NCBI GenBank assembly: GCA_030429325.1
Contig: JAUICT010000007.1
Coordinates: 1 to 18,495 of the forward strand
DNA length: 18,495 bases
Direction of reading: 5' to 3'
Origin: Bacteroidia bacterium
Lineage (GTDB): Bacteria; Bacteroidota; Bacteroidia; Flavobacteriales; Flavobacteriaceae
The position numbers were made by a program, and so were the translations under genes. The notes beneath the pieces are model-generated. The model had not been told where the DNA came from. It did not search any database and saw nothing but the letters and a program-made list of their open reading frames with translations. Below, one piece after another: positions 1-7,429 of this stretch. How positions within the stretch are numbered: the stretch's first letter is position 1; each line of letters starts with the position of its first letter.

Positions 1-877
1 CTGGAGCATTTTTTACATCTCTGTAAAGCGCCATAAATTCACCAAAATAGACATCAAAAAAACTTCCAGAGTCCATTTCCCGAGTTATGCCATATTGGAT
101 GGGAAGTTCATCTACCTCGTCTTGATATGTTCCAAATATCCTGTCCCATATGTTTAAAAGGTTACAGAAATTGGTGTCCATATACAGGGGGTTTCTACCA
201 TGATGCACACGGTGGTGCGAAGGAGTCAATATGAGTTTGCCAAGAAAACCAAATTGTCCCTTTTTCAGCAGATGTTCCCCAATATGGATAAAAGTAGCAT
301 AAGTAATATCCAATAAGAGAATGGAAAAAAACAATTTTGGATTTACACCCAAGAGCATACACGTTGCTGTACGGACAAAATCTGCATAAGGAAATTCAAG
401 AAAAAAATGAGCATGGTTAACGGATAGGTTCATGGTCTCCGCGGCATGGTGGGGAGAGTGGAGGCACCAAAGGAGTCGTACTTTATGCCCAAAATAGTGA
501 TAGATATAACTGCCCAATTCCCATATTACATACCCATAAATAAACCAATACCAGGTATAGGTGGTTTCAAAGAGCGCATATTCTTGAAAGAAACCTATGG
601 ACCAAACAATGGTTCCCAAAGACAATATTCGCCCAATTACTCTATTAAAAACAATGATGATAAAGTTTACCCGATAAGCTTTCAATTGCTCCCTTTCCCT
701 AAAAAGGACAATAAAAAATTCTACAAACAATAAAAGAGGAAGCACTAGGAATATGCAGGACATTACTCCATCAAAACTTTTAAAGAAACCGTAGTTTTCC
801 GTTTTTAATGCTTCCAGAATGCCAGTGAAGCCCAAAAAGTTCATTATTTCCTCAAAAACGGCATTTAAGAAATCCAT
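1..877 (-). CDS. Fatty acid hydroxylase / sterol desaturase family membrane protein (3' end outside window)
   Basis: The minus strand is open from an ATG at 877-875 to the left edge, giving at least 292 residues, so the C-terminus is missing. The product is a hydrophobic membrane protein with segments around residues 38-60, 70-100 and 105-125. It carries the histidine clusters of the di-iron hydroxylase/desaturase family: HYFGH (127-131), HSPHH (140-144), HIGEH (198-202) and HHRVHH (221-226). Such enzymes use O2 and a non-haem di-iron centre to hydroxylate or desaturate lipids or sterol-like substrates in the membrane; the substrate here cannot be read from sequence. The upstream ATG at 888-886 is in another frame and stops quickly, so 877 is the best start. 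The gene is divergent from the PUL and has no evident functional link to it. Confidence 0.88.
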   Translation of the reverse strand, partial: MDFLNAVFEEIMNFLGFTGILEALKTENYGFFKSFDGVMSCIFLVLPLLLFVEFFIVLFREREQLKAYRVNFIIIVFNRVIGRILSLGTIVWSIGFFQEYALFETTYTWYWFIYGYVIWELGSYIYHYFGHKVRLLWCLHSPHHAAETMNLSVNHAHFFLEFPYADFVRTATCMLLGVNPKLFFSILLLDITYATFIHIGEHLLKKGQFGFLGKLILTPSHHRVHHGRNPLYMDTNFCNLLNIWDRIFGTYQDEVDELPIQYGITREMDSGSFFDVYFGEFMALYRDVKNAP

Positions 878-901
878 AAACTGATCATGTTTTAATTCGC
901 T

Positions 902-909
902 CAAATATA
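902..909 (-). promoter_or_regulatory. Candidate -7 element for the leftward hydroxylase gene
   Basis: Read on the minus strand the sequence is TATATTTG, a full match to the Bacteroidetes -7 consensus TAnnTTTG. It ends 24 bp before the ATG at 877. I see no good TTTG -33 element at the usual spacing; the TATGAACA repeats occupy that position instead, so the promoter may depend on a bound factor. A chance match in AT-rich DNA is possible. Confidence 0.45.
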
Positions 910-921
910 CTATATTTTATG

Positions 922-942
922 TATGAACATATGAACATATGA
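922..942. repeat. TATGAACA tandem repeat cluster 1
   Basis: Two perfect TATGAACA units (922-929, 930-937) are followed by a partial unit TATGA. Each TATG-AA-CATA step is also a small dyad (TATG pairs with CATA). The cluster lies just upstream of the leftward -7 element, where a -33 box would be expected. The same units recur about 200 bp away at 1108-1138, suggesting binding sites for one factor acting on both promoters. Confidence 0.6.
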
Positions 943-960
943 TTGATTAAGGCCGAAACG

Positions 961-970
961 AAAACGTTTT
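961..970. promoter_or_regulatory. Short palindrome AAAACGTTTT, possible LacI-type operator
   Basis: This is a perfect 10-bp palindrome with a central CG, as seen in many LacI-family operators. The flanks do not extend the symmetry and no LacI-family gene is in the window, so the assignment is weak. It lies in the middle of the intergenic region, away from both predicted promoters. Confidence 0.2.
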
Positions 971-1035
971 TAATGGTTTTCTGTATGTGGCCAGCCCATG
1001 TTTATTGTTGGCGCCTTATTTGGACTATCATTAAT

Positions 1036-1095
1036 TCGGATGTCATTAAAATGATAAAATGACAAAAAAGAAACATTTTTTTTGGTGACATCCGA
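1036..1095. repeat. 9-bp inverted repeat with arms 51 bp apart at the PUL promoter
   Basis: TCGGATGTC at 1036-1044 is matched perfectly by its reverse complement GACATCCGA at 1087-1095. The right arm lies in the spacer between the -33 and -7 elements of the PUL promoter. The arms are 51 bp apart start to start, close to five helical turns, which would put them on the same face of the DNA. This fits a pair of operator half-sites for a dimeric or looping regulator; no such regulator is in the window. RNA folding is less likely because the arms lie upstream of the predicted transcription start. Confidence 0.5.
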
Positions 1096-1111
1096 TAAAT
1101 ATCTATATTTG
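1081..1111 (+). promoter_or_regulatory. Bacteroidetes-type promoter of the PUL operon
   Basis: TTTG at 1081-1084 and TATATTTG at 1104-1111 are separated by 19 bp, matching the Bacteroidetes housekeeping sigma consensus (TTTG, about 19 bp, TAnnTTTG) at every defined position. Transcription would begin within about 10 bp after 1111, leaving a leader of roughly 230 nt before the ATG at 1352. A second, poorer candidate is TATG at 1116-1119 with TATTTTTG at 1139-1146, also 19 bp apart. Repeat elements overlap both, so the promoter is probably regulated. Confidence 0.65.
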
Positions 1112-1138
1112 AACATATGTATGAACATATGAACATAA
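1108..1138. repeat. TATGAACA repeat cluster 2, overlapping the PUL promoter
   Basis: One variant unit TTTGAACA (1108-1115), which shares its TTTG with the -7 element, is followed by a TATG spacer and two perfect TATGAACA units (1120-1127, 1128-1135). The cluster covers the predicted transcription start, a position typical of repressor operators. Its resemblance to cluster 1 at 922-942 is well beyond the local AT background. Confidence 0.6.
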
Positions 1139-1245
1139 TATTTTTGTCTTTGGCCCTATAGAGGTTTTGATAGGTTGGCTAAGAGAGGTGATATTTTAAA
1201 AGAATTATTAGAGTTGTTGAGTTTAGTTCTGCAAATGGGTAATGG

Positions 1246-1289
1246 GAAGATGGAAGTGTCAATAGAATGCTTTCAGTCTTTCCATTTTC
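1246..1289 (+). promoter_or_regulatory. Possible stem-loop in the PUL mRNA leader
   Basis: GAAGATGGAA (1246-1255) can pair with TTCCATTTTC (1280-1289) over ten consecutive positions with one G-U pair, enclosing a 24-nt loop. It lies inside the predicted leader, about 60 nt before the first start codon. No U-tract follows the right arm directly and I recognise no known riboswitch. It may affect mRNA stability or be a chance fold. Confidence 0.25.
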
Positions 1290-1351
1290 ATTTGATGACT
1301 TGTTCAACAAAGTGAAACCGTTAACTAAACTATACTTCAAACTGTGTATTT

Positions 1352-1786
1352 ATGAAATGTTTACGATTGTTTTTGTTACTGTCGGTCATGGCTGTTTTAA
1401 GCTGTGATGATGATCCAGAACAAAACCCGCAAGGGTTTACCGAGTTCGTTGCCAATATAGATGGTGACTGGAAGATTGACCAGGTGCTTCAGAATGGGAC
1501 CGATATCACCAATCTGATGGATTTTCAGTCTTTTTCCTTGCAGCTTTCATATGAAAATGGCAGACCTTCATCCTATATCCTGTCCGATCCAACGACACCT
1601 TTTGCTTTGGGAGAAGCGAGTGGTAGCTGGTCATTTGATGACCTTACTTACCCTACAAAGATCAATTTTTCGGATGGTACAAGCTTGGATATCCAAGGAG
1701 CAATACTCTCTGGCGGGGATGAGTTTACCGTTACCGTTCCCTTAGGATGTACATCCAATACCTATACCTATAGATTGACCAAATAA
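1352..1786 (+). CDS. Small surface lipoprotein, DUF5004-like, first gene of the PUL operon
   Basis: The 144-residue product begins with a short basic/hydrophobic signal peptide and a lipobox VLSC, with Cys18 as the lipidation site. DDD follows directly; acidic residues after the Cys are common in surface-exposed Bacteroidetes lipoproteins. The mature part (about residues 30-144) is a small beta-rich domain. The segment around GDWKIDQVLQNG and the later GSWSF resemble lipocalin-like small lipoproteins such as DUF5004, which often sit in flavobacterial PULs. The family name is from memory of pattern, not from a search. The next gene starts 22 bp downstream, indicating co-transcription. A role in glycan binding or in stabilising the SusCD complex is only inference. 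Confidence 0.75.
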   Translation: MKCLRLFLLLSVMAVLSCDDDPEQNPQGFTEFVANIDGDWKIDQVLQNGTDITNLMDFQSFSLQLSYENGRPSSYILSDPTTPFALGEASGSWSFDDLTYPTKINFSDGTSLDIQGAILSGGDEFTVTVPLGCTSNTYTYRLTK

Positions 1787-1808
1787 GCAGAAACTAACAT
1801 GCACTGAG

Positions 1809-2774
1809 ATGAAAAACAAACTATACAAACTAAAACGCATTCTATTTCAACCAAAAGCACTGTTTCTGTTGTTTTTATTGTTGAGTATGTGTATCACCAT
1901 AACCAACGTAAACCAGCCGTCATCCATAGGGGTCGGTGAGCGGATGGATGTGACCATTGATGTTGATGTGGCCCCGGCCGAAGATTCAGCTTACAATATT
2001 GTTTTTGGGGTATTGGCACCTGAAGCTTGGGACATTGCTTCAAATGCCACAGTCTCCTATACATCTGATAACGGAAATGGTACTATGCGCCTGGCCAATG
2101 GTGCCGACCCAGATTATGCCACTCCTATGGCCGACCTTGCCGGAATTGGCGAAAATTACGGCCTTGCGGAATGGGTCGTCTTCATTTCCAACGAAACCGT
2201 CCCTGGGGCCAATGGGGTGAACTTTTCTGGTCAGATACAACTTTCCATGGATGTCGGTACAGATAATATTAAAACACAGTTAGGATATATCGTAGGGACT
2301 TCTGGATATGGTATTACCCAAGGCGAGACCGATATTCGATTTACCCCTTGCATGGAGGTAACCGGAGGATCCAACCCTGTTATGGATCTATGTGGGCCGC
2401 TTCCCTTTCCGGTAACCTTACAACCTGCGGAATATACGTATGAGGACATCATCCATATTGGTTTTGATGCTACAAAAGGACCCGAGGGAGCGCCAACTGC
2501 TCTTTCTGGATCTGTAGATGTATACCTCTGTGCCAAGGCAATAGTGGATGGACGGCCAGTTGAGGTGTGCGATAATTCCAGCGTTACCAAAATGCGTAGT
2601 ATGGGGAATGATCAATGGGCAATATCCATTTGGCCCAGACAACTTTTTAATGCGCCTCCAGGTCAGGAAATTACAGATATCACCTTCAGTTTTATCAATC
2701 AAAATGGGGATGTCGAGGTGAAGAACCCCGATACGGGAGAAGATTTTCAAATAATAGCCAACTGTACGAATTAA
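1809..2774 (+). CDS. Exported PUL protein of unknown function, DUF4961-like
   Basis: The 321-residue product has a basic N-terminus and one hydrophobic segment (about residues 15-33), a signal peptide or membrane anchor. The cysteine in LLSMC lacks a good lipobox because Met is at -1. Two beta-rich regions follow: residues 34-170, opening with a segment like an immunoglobulin-type strand (VGERMDVTIDVDV), and residues 195-321, with YTYEDIIHIGFDA, a cysteine-containing strand (VDVYLCAKAI) and a C-terminal FSFINQNGD segment. This looks like the DUF4961 proteins that precede SusC in some Bacteroidetes PULs; the match is by recollection. Its place 4 bp before susC suggests an outer-membrane or surface accessory, possibly a SusE/F-like glycan-binding protein. 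No catalytic motif is visible. Confidence 0.7.
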   Translation: MKNKLYKLKRILFQPKALFLLFLLLSMCITITNVNQPSSIGVGERMDVTIDVDVAPAEDSAYNIVFGVLAPEAWDIASNATVSYTSDNGNGTMRLANGADPDYATPMADLAGIGENYGLAEWVVFISNETVPGANGVNFSGQIQLSMDVGTDNIKTQLGYIVGTSGYGITQGETDIRFTPCMEVTGGSNPVMDLCGPLPFPVTLQPAEYTYEDIIHIGFDATKGPEGAPTALSGSVDVYLCAKAIVDGRPVEVCDNSSVTKMRSMGNDQWAISIWPRQLFNAPPGQEITDITFSFINQNGDVEVKNPDTGEDFQIIANCTN

Positions 2775-2778
2775 AACT

Positions 2779-5700
2779 ATGACGATTATGAAAAATAGAA
2801 CAAAAGCCCTTATTGTCATCTTTTTGGTGCTTGGCAATCTTGTGGCATTTGCACAAAATATTACGGTCCAAGGGGTGATCACAGCGGAAGATGATGGTCT
2901 TCCATTACCTGGGGCCAATGTAGTGGTAAAAGGAATGGCCATTGGGGCATCTGCCAACTTTGATGGGGGATACACCTTGGAAATCCCGAGCGAAAATGTG
3001 ACCTTGATTTTCAGCTATCAAGGATTCAGTTCCCAGGAAGTTATGGTTGGGGGACAACGCAGCATCGATGTGGCCTTGAAAACGGATGTGAACGAATTGG
3101 ATGAGGTGGTCATCATTGGTTATGGAAGCACGACCAAGAAAGACCTTACCGGGTCTATTGCCACTATTAAATCTGAGGATTTGGAAGCGGTACGTTCCAC
3201 AACGGCCGACGATTTTGTGCAAGGTAGGGTCTCCGGCCTACTATTGACCCAGACCTCTGGACAGCCCGGTGGTGCCACTTCCGTTAGAATCAGGGGTAGT
3301 AGCTCCATCAATGCAAGTAACGAACCTTTGTATGTAATAGATGGTTTTCCCGTGGACAACAATAGTGATAACCTTTCCGCTGGTGTGGCAGAAGGCCCCT
3401 CCATTAACGCCCTCTCTACCTTGAGTGCCAATGATATTGCATCCATAGATGTATTGAAAGACGCTTCGGCCACGGCAATTTACGGTTCCCGTGGAGCCAA
3501 CGGGGTAATTATTATTACTACCAAAAGAGGATTGAACGGGGATGCGCAAATCAACTATGATACCTATGTGGGGGTCAGTGAGGTCATTCAAAAACTTGAT
3601 CTCTTGAATGCCTCGCAATTTGCATTTTATATAAATGAATCCAGGTACAATGGTTCAGGTGAGCCACGGTTTTATACCAACCCAAACTCTTTTGGTGTGG
3701 GTACCGATTGGCAGGATGAAATTTTTAGGACGGCCATTACCAAAAGCCACGACCTTTCCATTAAAGGGGGGAACCAAGATATTAAGTATGCTGTTTCCGG
3801 ATCGTATTTGGATCAGGAAGGCGTGGTCATCGAAACCGATTTTAAACGGTACAATTTTCGGGTAAACCTCGATTTTAAGGCTACCGAGAGATTGTCCATA
3901 GAAAACTCCTTGAGCTTGAACAGGACCAACTTCAATACGGCCAGAACAGAAACCACAGGCGGGGTAGAAGTGGCCAGTAGTGCCATAACAGGGGCGTACC
4001 AGTTTAATCCATTGTTACCTGTTTTTGATCCTGAAGGGAATTATACCAAAGGAAATTTCATTGTTCAAGATGATGGAACCTTTGTGAACGAAGTAAGCAA
4101 CATCCAAGAACAGATTCCCAATTTCCCAAGCCCGGTGGCTTATCAAAATCTATCGGAAAGCAAGGGTAAGGCCACAAGGATATTGGATAACTTGGCCATT
4201 AAATGGGATTTGGCCAAAAATCTACAGTTGAAGACTAACTTAGGGGTAGACTTGAATATCAATGAACAATTCTATTTTAGGACCGAGGAAATAGATTTTG
4301 GGAATTCACCCGGTGCTTTTGCTGCCCAAGCCAAGAATACCGCCACCAGTTATTTGGCAGAATCTACACTGAACTATACCAATACATTCAACAATAGACA
4401 TCGTGTAAATGCCTTGGTAGGGGCGTCATGGCAAGATTTTGCTATTGAGACGCTCTCAGGCAATGCTTTGGGATTCCCAACGGAAAACTTTGGTTCCAAT
4501 AATTTGGGGCTTGGATTGAACCCTGGGGTCAGTTCCAATATCATAGAATCCAGATTGATTTCCTATTTCGGAAGGGTCAACTATATTTTGGACAACAAGT
4601 ACATTTTTACGGCCACTTCACGGGTTGATGGGTCTTCCAAATTTGGGGATGGCAATAAGTATGGATTTTTCCCATCGGGGGCTTTTGCTTGGAATGTTTC
4701 AGAGGAAGATTTCCTTCAAGATTCCGGACTCTACCTGAAATTGCGTCTGGGGTACGGAATCATAGGCAATGAATCTATCGCGCCCTATTCTGCACAATCA
4801 ACATTTAAGCCTACCTATCATTCCTTTAATGACAACGAAGTGGTGGGGCAATTGCCCAGTACACCGGCCAACAGTGCCCTTAAATGGGAACGTACCGAGC
4901 AGTACAACATTGGTCTGGACCTTGGTTTCTTTAATGATCGACTGGGGTTCACCATTGATGGTTACCAAAAAAACACGGACGATTTGTTGTTGAACCTTCA
5001 AGTGCCTTCGCAAACCGGATATATTCAAAGTGTGGTCAATGCTGGAAGTGTACGAAACGAAGGAATTGAATTGGGCATCAATGCACAATTGTTCAAAGGG
5101 GAATTTAATTGGGACATGAACATAACCGGAGCTTATAACAAGAACAAAATATTGGATCTGGCCGGTTTGGACAATATTCCCACAGGTTTTGGGATTTTGG
5201 GAATTACCAATTGGCAGCTACTGGAAGAGGGTGGTGAGATCGGGGCATTCTACGGTTATGTTTCGGATGGAATCATTCAGCTGGATGATGACCCCGCTAC
5301 CACCCCGATGTTTGCAACGGACACTTTTACCCCAGGGGAACGAAAGTATAAAGACTTGAATGGCGATGGTGTAATAGATGCCGACAACGATAGGACTTTT
5401 ATAGGGAACCCTGTCCCAGAATACACATTTGGTATCAACAATACGGTCACTTGGAAGAACTGGGACCTTAATATATTCATGCAGGGGGTTTATGGCAATG
5501 AAATTGCCAACTTCAATCGGATAAACCTTGAAAACCTGAATGGGCAGGGCAATGTTTTGTTGGAAGCATTTTCCAATAGATGGACACCGGAAAATCCAAG
5601 CAATACCTACACTAGAGCAGCAGATGGTCCTAGAAATATAGTGTTTTCGGATTATTATGTTGAAGACGGCTCCTATTTAAGATTAAAATCGGCCACGTTG

Positions 5701-5916
5701 GGATATTCCATACCAACCAAGTTCCTGTCCAGAATGAAAATCAACAAACTTAGGTTTTATCTCACTGGGAAAAATTTGTTCACCATAACCAACTATAGCG
5801 GTGTAGACCCCGAAGTAAGTTTTGGAGGACAGAACAACAATTTAAGTGCTGGGGCAGATTTTGGAGGATATCCAACCTCTAGAACTTATCTATTGGGTCT
5901 TAACGTAAACTTTTAA
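2779..5916 (+). CDS. susC-like: SusC/RagA-family TonB-linked outer membrane transporter
   Basis: The 1045-residue product is full length for the family. A signal peptide ends near AFAQ (residue 26), followed by a CarboxypepD_reg-like domain (about 28-105). The conserved DEVVIIGYG segment lies near 107-116, then the plug domain, with YVIDGFPVD and the family signature VLKDASATAIYGSRGANGV near 225-243. A long beta-barrel runs to the terminal LLGLNVNF, which ends in an aromatic residue as usual. It imports oligosaccharides through the outer membrane, driven by TonB, with SusD as the lid. The next gene, susD, begins 12 bp downstream. The first ATG is at 2779, but the one at 2788 gives a more standard signal peptide (MKNRTKALIV) and may be the true start. 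Confidence 0.97.
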   Translation: MTIMKNRTKALIVIFLVLGNLVAFAQNITVQGVITAEDDGLPLPGANVVVKGMAIGASANFDGGYTLEIPSENVTLIFSYQGFSSQEVMVGGQRSIDVALKTDVNELDEVVIIGYGSTTKKDLTGSIATIKSEDLEAVRSTTADDFVQGRVSGLLLTQTSGQPGGATSVRIRGSSSINASNEPLYVIDGFPVDNNSDNLSAGVAEGPSINALSTLSANDIASIDVLKDASATAIYGSRGANGVIIITTKRGLNGDAQINYDTYVGVSEVIQKLDLLNASQFAFYINESRYNGSGEPRFYTNPNSFGVGTDWQDEIFRTAITKSHDLSIKGGNQDIKYAVSGSYLDQEGVVIETDFKRYNFRVNLDFKATERLSIENSLSLNRTNFNTARTETTGGVEVASSAITGAYQFNPLLPVFDPEGNYTKGNFIVQDDGTFVNEVSNIQEQIPNFPSPVAYQNLSESKGKATRILDNLAIKWDLAKNLQLKTNLGVDLNINEQFYFRTEEIDFGNSPGAFAAQAKNTATSYLAESTLNYTNTFNNRHRVNALVGASWQDFAIETLSGNALGFPTENFGSNNLGLGLNPGVSSNIIESRLISYFGRVNYILDNKYIFTATSRVDGSSKFGDGNKYGFFPSGAFAWNVSEEDFLQDSGLYLKLRLGYGIIGNESIAPYSAQSTFKPTYHSFNDNEVVGQLPSTPANSALKWERTEQYNIGLDLGFFNDRLGFTIDGYQKNTDDLLLNLQVPSQTGYIQSVVNAGSVRNEGIELGINAQLFKGEFNWDMNITGAYNKNKILDLAGLDNIPTGFGILGITNWQLLEEGGEIGAFYGYVSDGIIQLDDDPATTPMFATDTFTPGERKYKDLNGDGVIDADNDRTFIGNPVPEYTFGINNTVTWKNWDLNIFMQGVYGNEIANFNRINLENLNGQGNVLLEAFSNRWTPENPSNTYTRAADGPRNIVFSDYYVEDGSYLRLKSATLGYSIPTKFLSRMKINKLRFYLTGKNLFTITNYSGVDPEVSFGGQNNNLSAGADFGGYPTSRTYLLGLNVNF

Positions 5917-5928
5917 AAAATCAAAATC

Positions 5929-7428
5929 ATGAAACAATTCAAAAATTATAGAATTTACTTCGCTGCCCTGATTTTGATCTTGGGTTGTGAAAGCTCCTTG
6001 GAAGAAGAAGTGAAGACCTTTTATACTGAGGATACATTTTATCAAACAGAACAAGATGCCAAGTTGGCCATCAATGGTATTTATGGGCACTTGGGGGCCA
6101 CTTTTGATGAAACCCTGAACTCCAAGGGATTGTACTTTGCCAATTATTGGACTGCCAATGCACTCCTATCCGACGAAGGTGAAACCAGTTTTAATAGAGG
6201 GGATGGTTACAACCAGCTCTCTGCGATGGCCCACACACCGGAAAACACCATAGCATTGGAGATTTGGTCCAACCTGTACTTAGGAATCAATGCAGCAAAT
6301 ATGGCCATAATTAATATTCCGGACGTGGATATGGATGAGGGTACCAAGGACGATTTATTGGGAGAGGCGCATTTCTTGCGTGGATTGCTTTATTTTGAAT
6401 TGGTGCGTTTCTTTGGAGAGGTTCCATTGCAATTGGAACCACAGAAAGTATTTACCTCCAGTGCTTTCCAGGGTAGGGCGGAAATATCTGAAGTATACGC
6501 CCAGATTTTTGCAGATTTGACCATGGCCGAAAACAGCCTCCCAACAGAGCAAACAGGCTTGGATAACGGCAGGCCCACAAGTTGGTCGGCCAAAGCTTAT
6601 ATGGCCAAAGCGGCACTACAACATGGTGAAGACCTTCAATTGGCCAAAACCAAGTTGGAAGAAATTATGTCCAGTGGTCGGTTTGGACTTTGGGAAGATT
6701 ATGCGGATGTCTTCAAAATAACGAACAACAACGGAAAAGAAGTACTGTTTGCCATAAGCTTTTTGGAGGGTACGGATTTGTTCACCACCCTTTGGGAAGG
6801 AGGGCATCTTGTATACCGGACACTTCCTGGCGGTGTGTACGGTGGAAGGCCGAATGGTGGCGGACTTGAGATACCCACAATGTCCCTGTACAATTCTTTT
6901 GATGATGAAGATAGACGAAAGGAAATTACTTTTATGACCCAAGATATGATCAATGGGGAATTGGTGGAATTTGATACCCCACACATTGTAAAATATTGGG
7001 ATCGGGAAGCAGAACCTTTGGTGAACAATACGGCCAATGACCTTCAGCTTATCCGTTATGCAGACATATTGCTCATGTATGCCGAAGTGTTGAATGAGCA
7101 GAACAATGGGAGCACTCCTGCTGCATTGGATGCCATCAATCAAGTGCGGAAAAGGGCAAGATTTGCTGATGGGGTGGAACGCAATGTACTTCCCGATCTA
7201 TCGACCATGGGTTACGAAGCTTTTAAGGAAGCTATATTGGAAGAACGCAAAAAAGAGCTGACGTGGGAAGGTCATCGTTGGTTCGATTTGGTTCGATTTG
7301 GCAAGTTGGAAGAGAAAGTATCCGATGCAAAACCTGGAGTGCCCGTGGCGGCCAGACATAATTTACTTCCTATTCCACAACGCGAAAGGGATATCAATCA
7401 AAATTTGACACAGAACTCTGGGTACTGA
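5929..7428 (+). CDS. susD-like: SusD/RagB-family glycan-binding outer membrane lipoprotein
   Basis: The 499-residue product has a signal peptide with lipobox LILGC (Cys20) and an SSLEEE stretch just after it. The N-terminal SusD-like region begins with the typical TEDTFYQTEQDAKLAINGIY pattern. The helical signature AHFLRGLLYFELVRFFG lies near 147-163 and the RagB/SusD C-terminal domain covers about 260-499, with QVRKRARF, WEGHRWFDLVRFGKL and the closing LLPIPQRERDINQN motif. Length and order are standard. SusD captures glycan at the cell surface and passes it to SusC, encoded just upstream. The GH92 start codon follows one base after this stop codon, which indicates translational coupling. 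Confidence 0.97.
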   Translation: MKQFKNYRIYFAALILILGCESSLEEEVKTFYTEDTFYQTEQDAKLAINGIYGHLGATFDETLNSKGLYFANYWTANALLSDEGETSFNRGDGYNQLSAMAHTPENTIALEIWSNLYLGINAANMAIINIPDVDMDEGTKDDLLGEAHFLRGLLYFELVRFFGEVPLQLEPQKVFTSSAFQGRAEISEVYAQIFADLTMAENSLPTEQTGLDNGRPTSWSAKAYMAKAALQHGEDLQLAKTKLEEIMSSGRFGLWEDYADVFKITNNNGKEVLFAISFLEGTDLFTTLWEGGHLVYRTLPGGVYGGRPNGGGLEIPTMSLYNSFDDEDRRKEITFMTQDMINGELVEFDTPHIVKYWDREAEPLVNNTANDLQLIRYADILLMYAEVLNEQNNGSTPAALDAINQVRKRARFADGVERNVLPDLSTMGYEAFKEAILEERKKELTWEGHRWFDLVRFGKLEEKVSDAKPGVPVAARHNLLPIPQRERDINQNLTQNSGY

Positions 7429-7429
7429 T

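Larger units (their letters stand above)
878..1351. other. Intergenic regulatory region between divergent transcription units
   Basis: This 474-bp AT-rich stretch separates the leftward hydroxylase gene from the rightward PUL. I find no convincing gene in it. It contains a good Bacteroidetes promoter (1081-1111), a weaker leftward -7 element (902-909), two TATGAACA repeat clusters (922-942 and 1108-1138), a 9-bp inverted repeat (1036-1044 with 1087-1095), a short AAAACGTTTT palindrome (961-970) and a possible leader stem-loop (1246-1289). No factor-independent terminator is evident, as expected between divergent genes. Confidence 0.8.

Noticed and set aside
446..733. 95-codon open frame on the plus strand
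   Set aside because: It lies wholly inside the minus-strand hydroxylase gene, whose frame carries the conserved histidine clusters. The plus-strand product has no recognisable features.
1042..1063. GTCATT/AATGAC 6-bp dyad next to the 9-bp inverted repeat
   Set aside because: It is short and AT-rich, with imperfect surroundings. It overlaps the left arm of the stronger inverted repeat and is likely a chance match.
1235..1315. 26-codon open frame in the PUL leader
   Set aside because: It is short, has no recognisable motif or ribosome binding site, and overlaps the possible stem-loop. It could be a leader peptide but nothing supports that beyond the open frame.
2418..2975. 185-codon open frame on the minus strand across the 321-residue gene and the start of susC
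   Set aside because: It is antisense to two well-supported genes in a tight operon and shows no domain or signal of its own.
6616..7143. 175-codon open frame on the minus strand inside susD
   Set aside because: It is a shadow of the SusD frame, which has all the family signatures. The antisense product has no recognisable motif.
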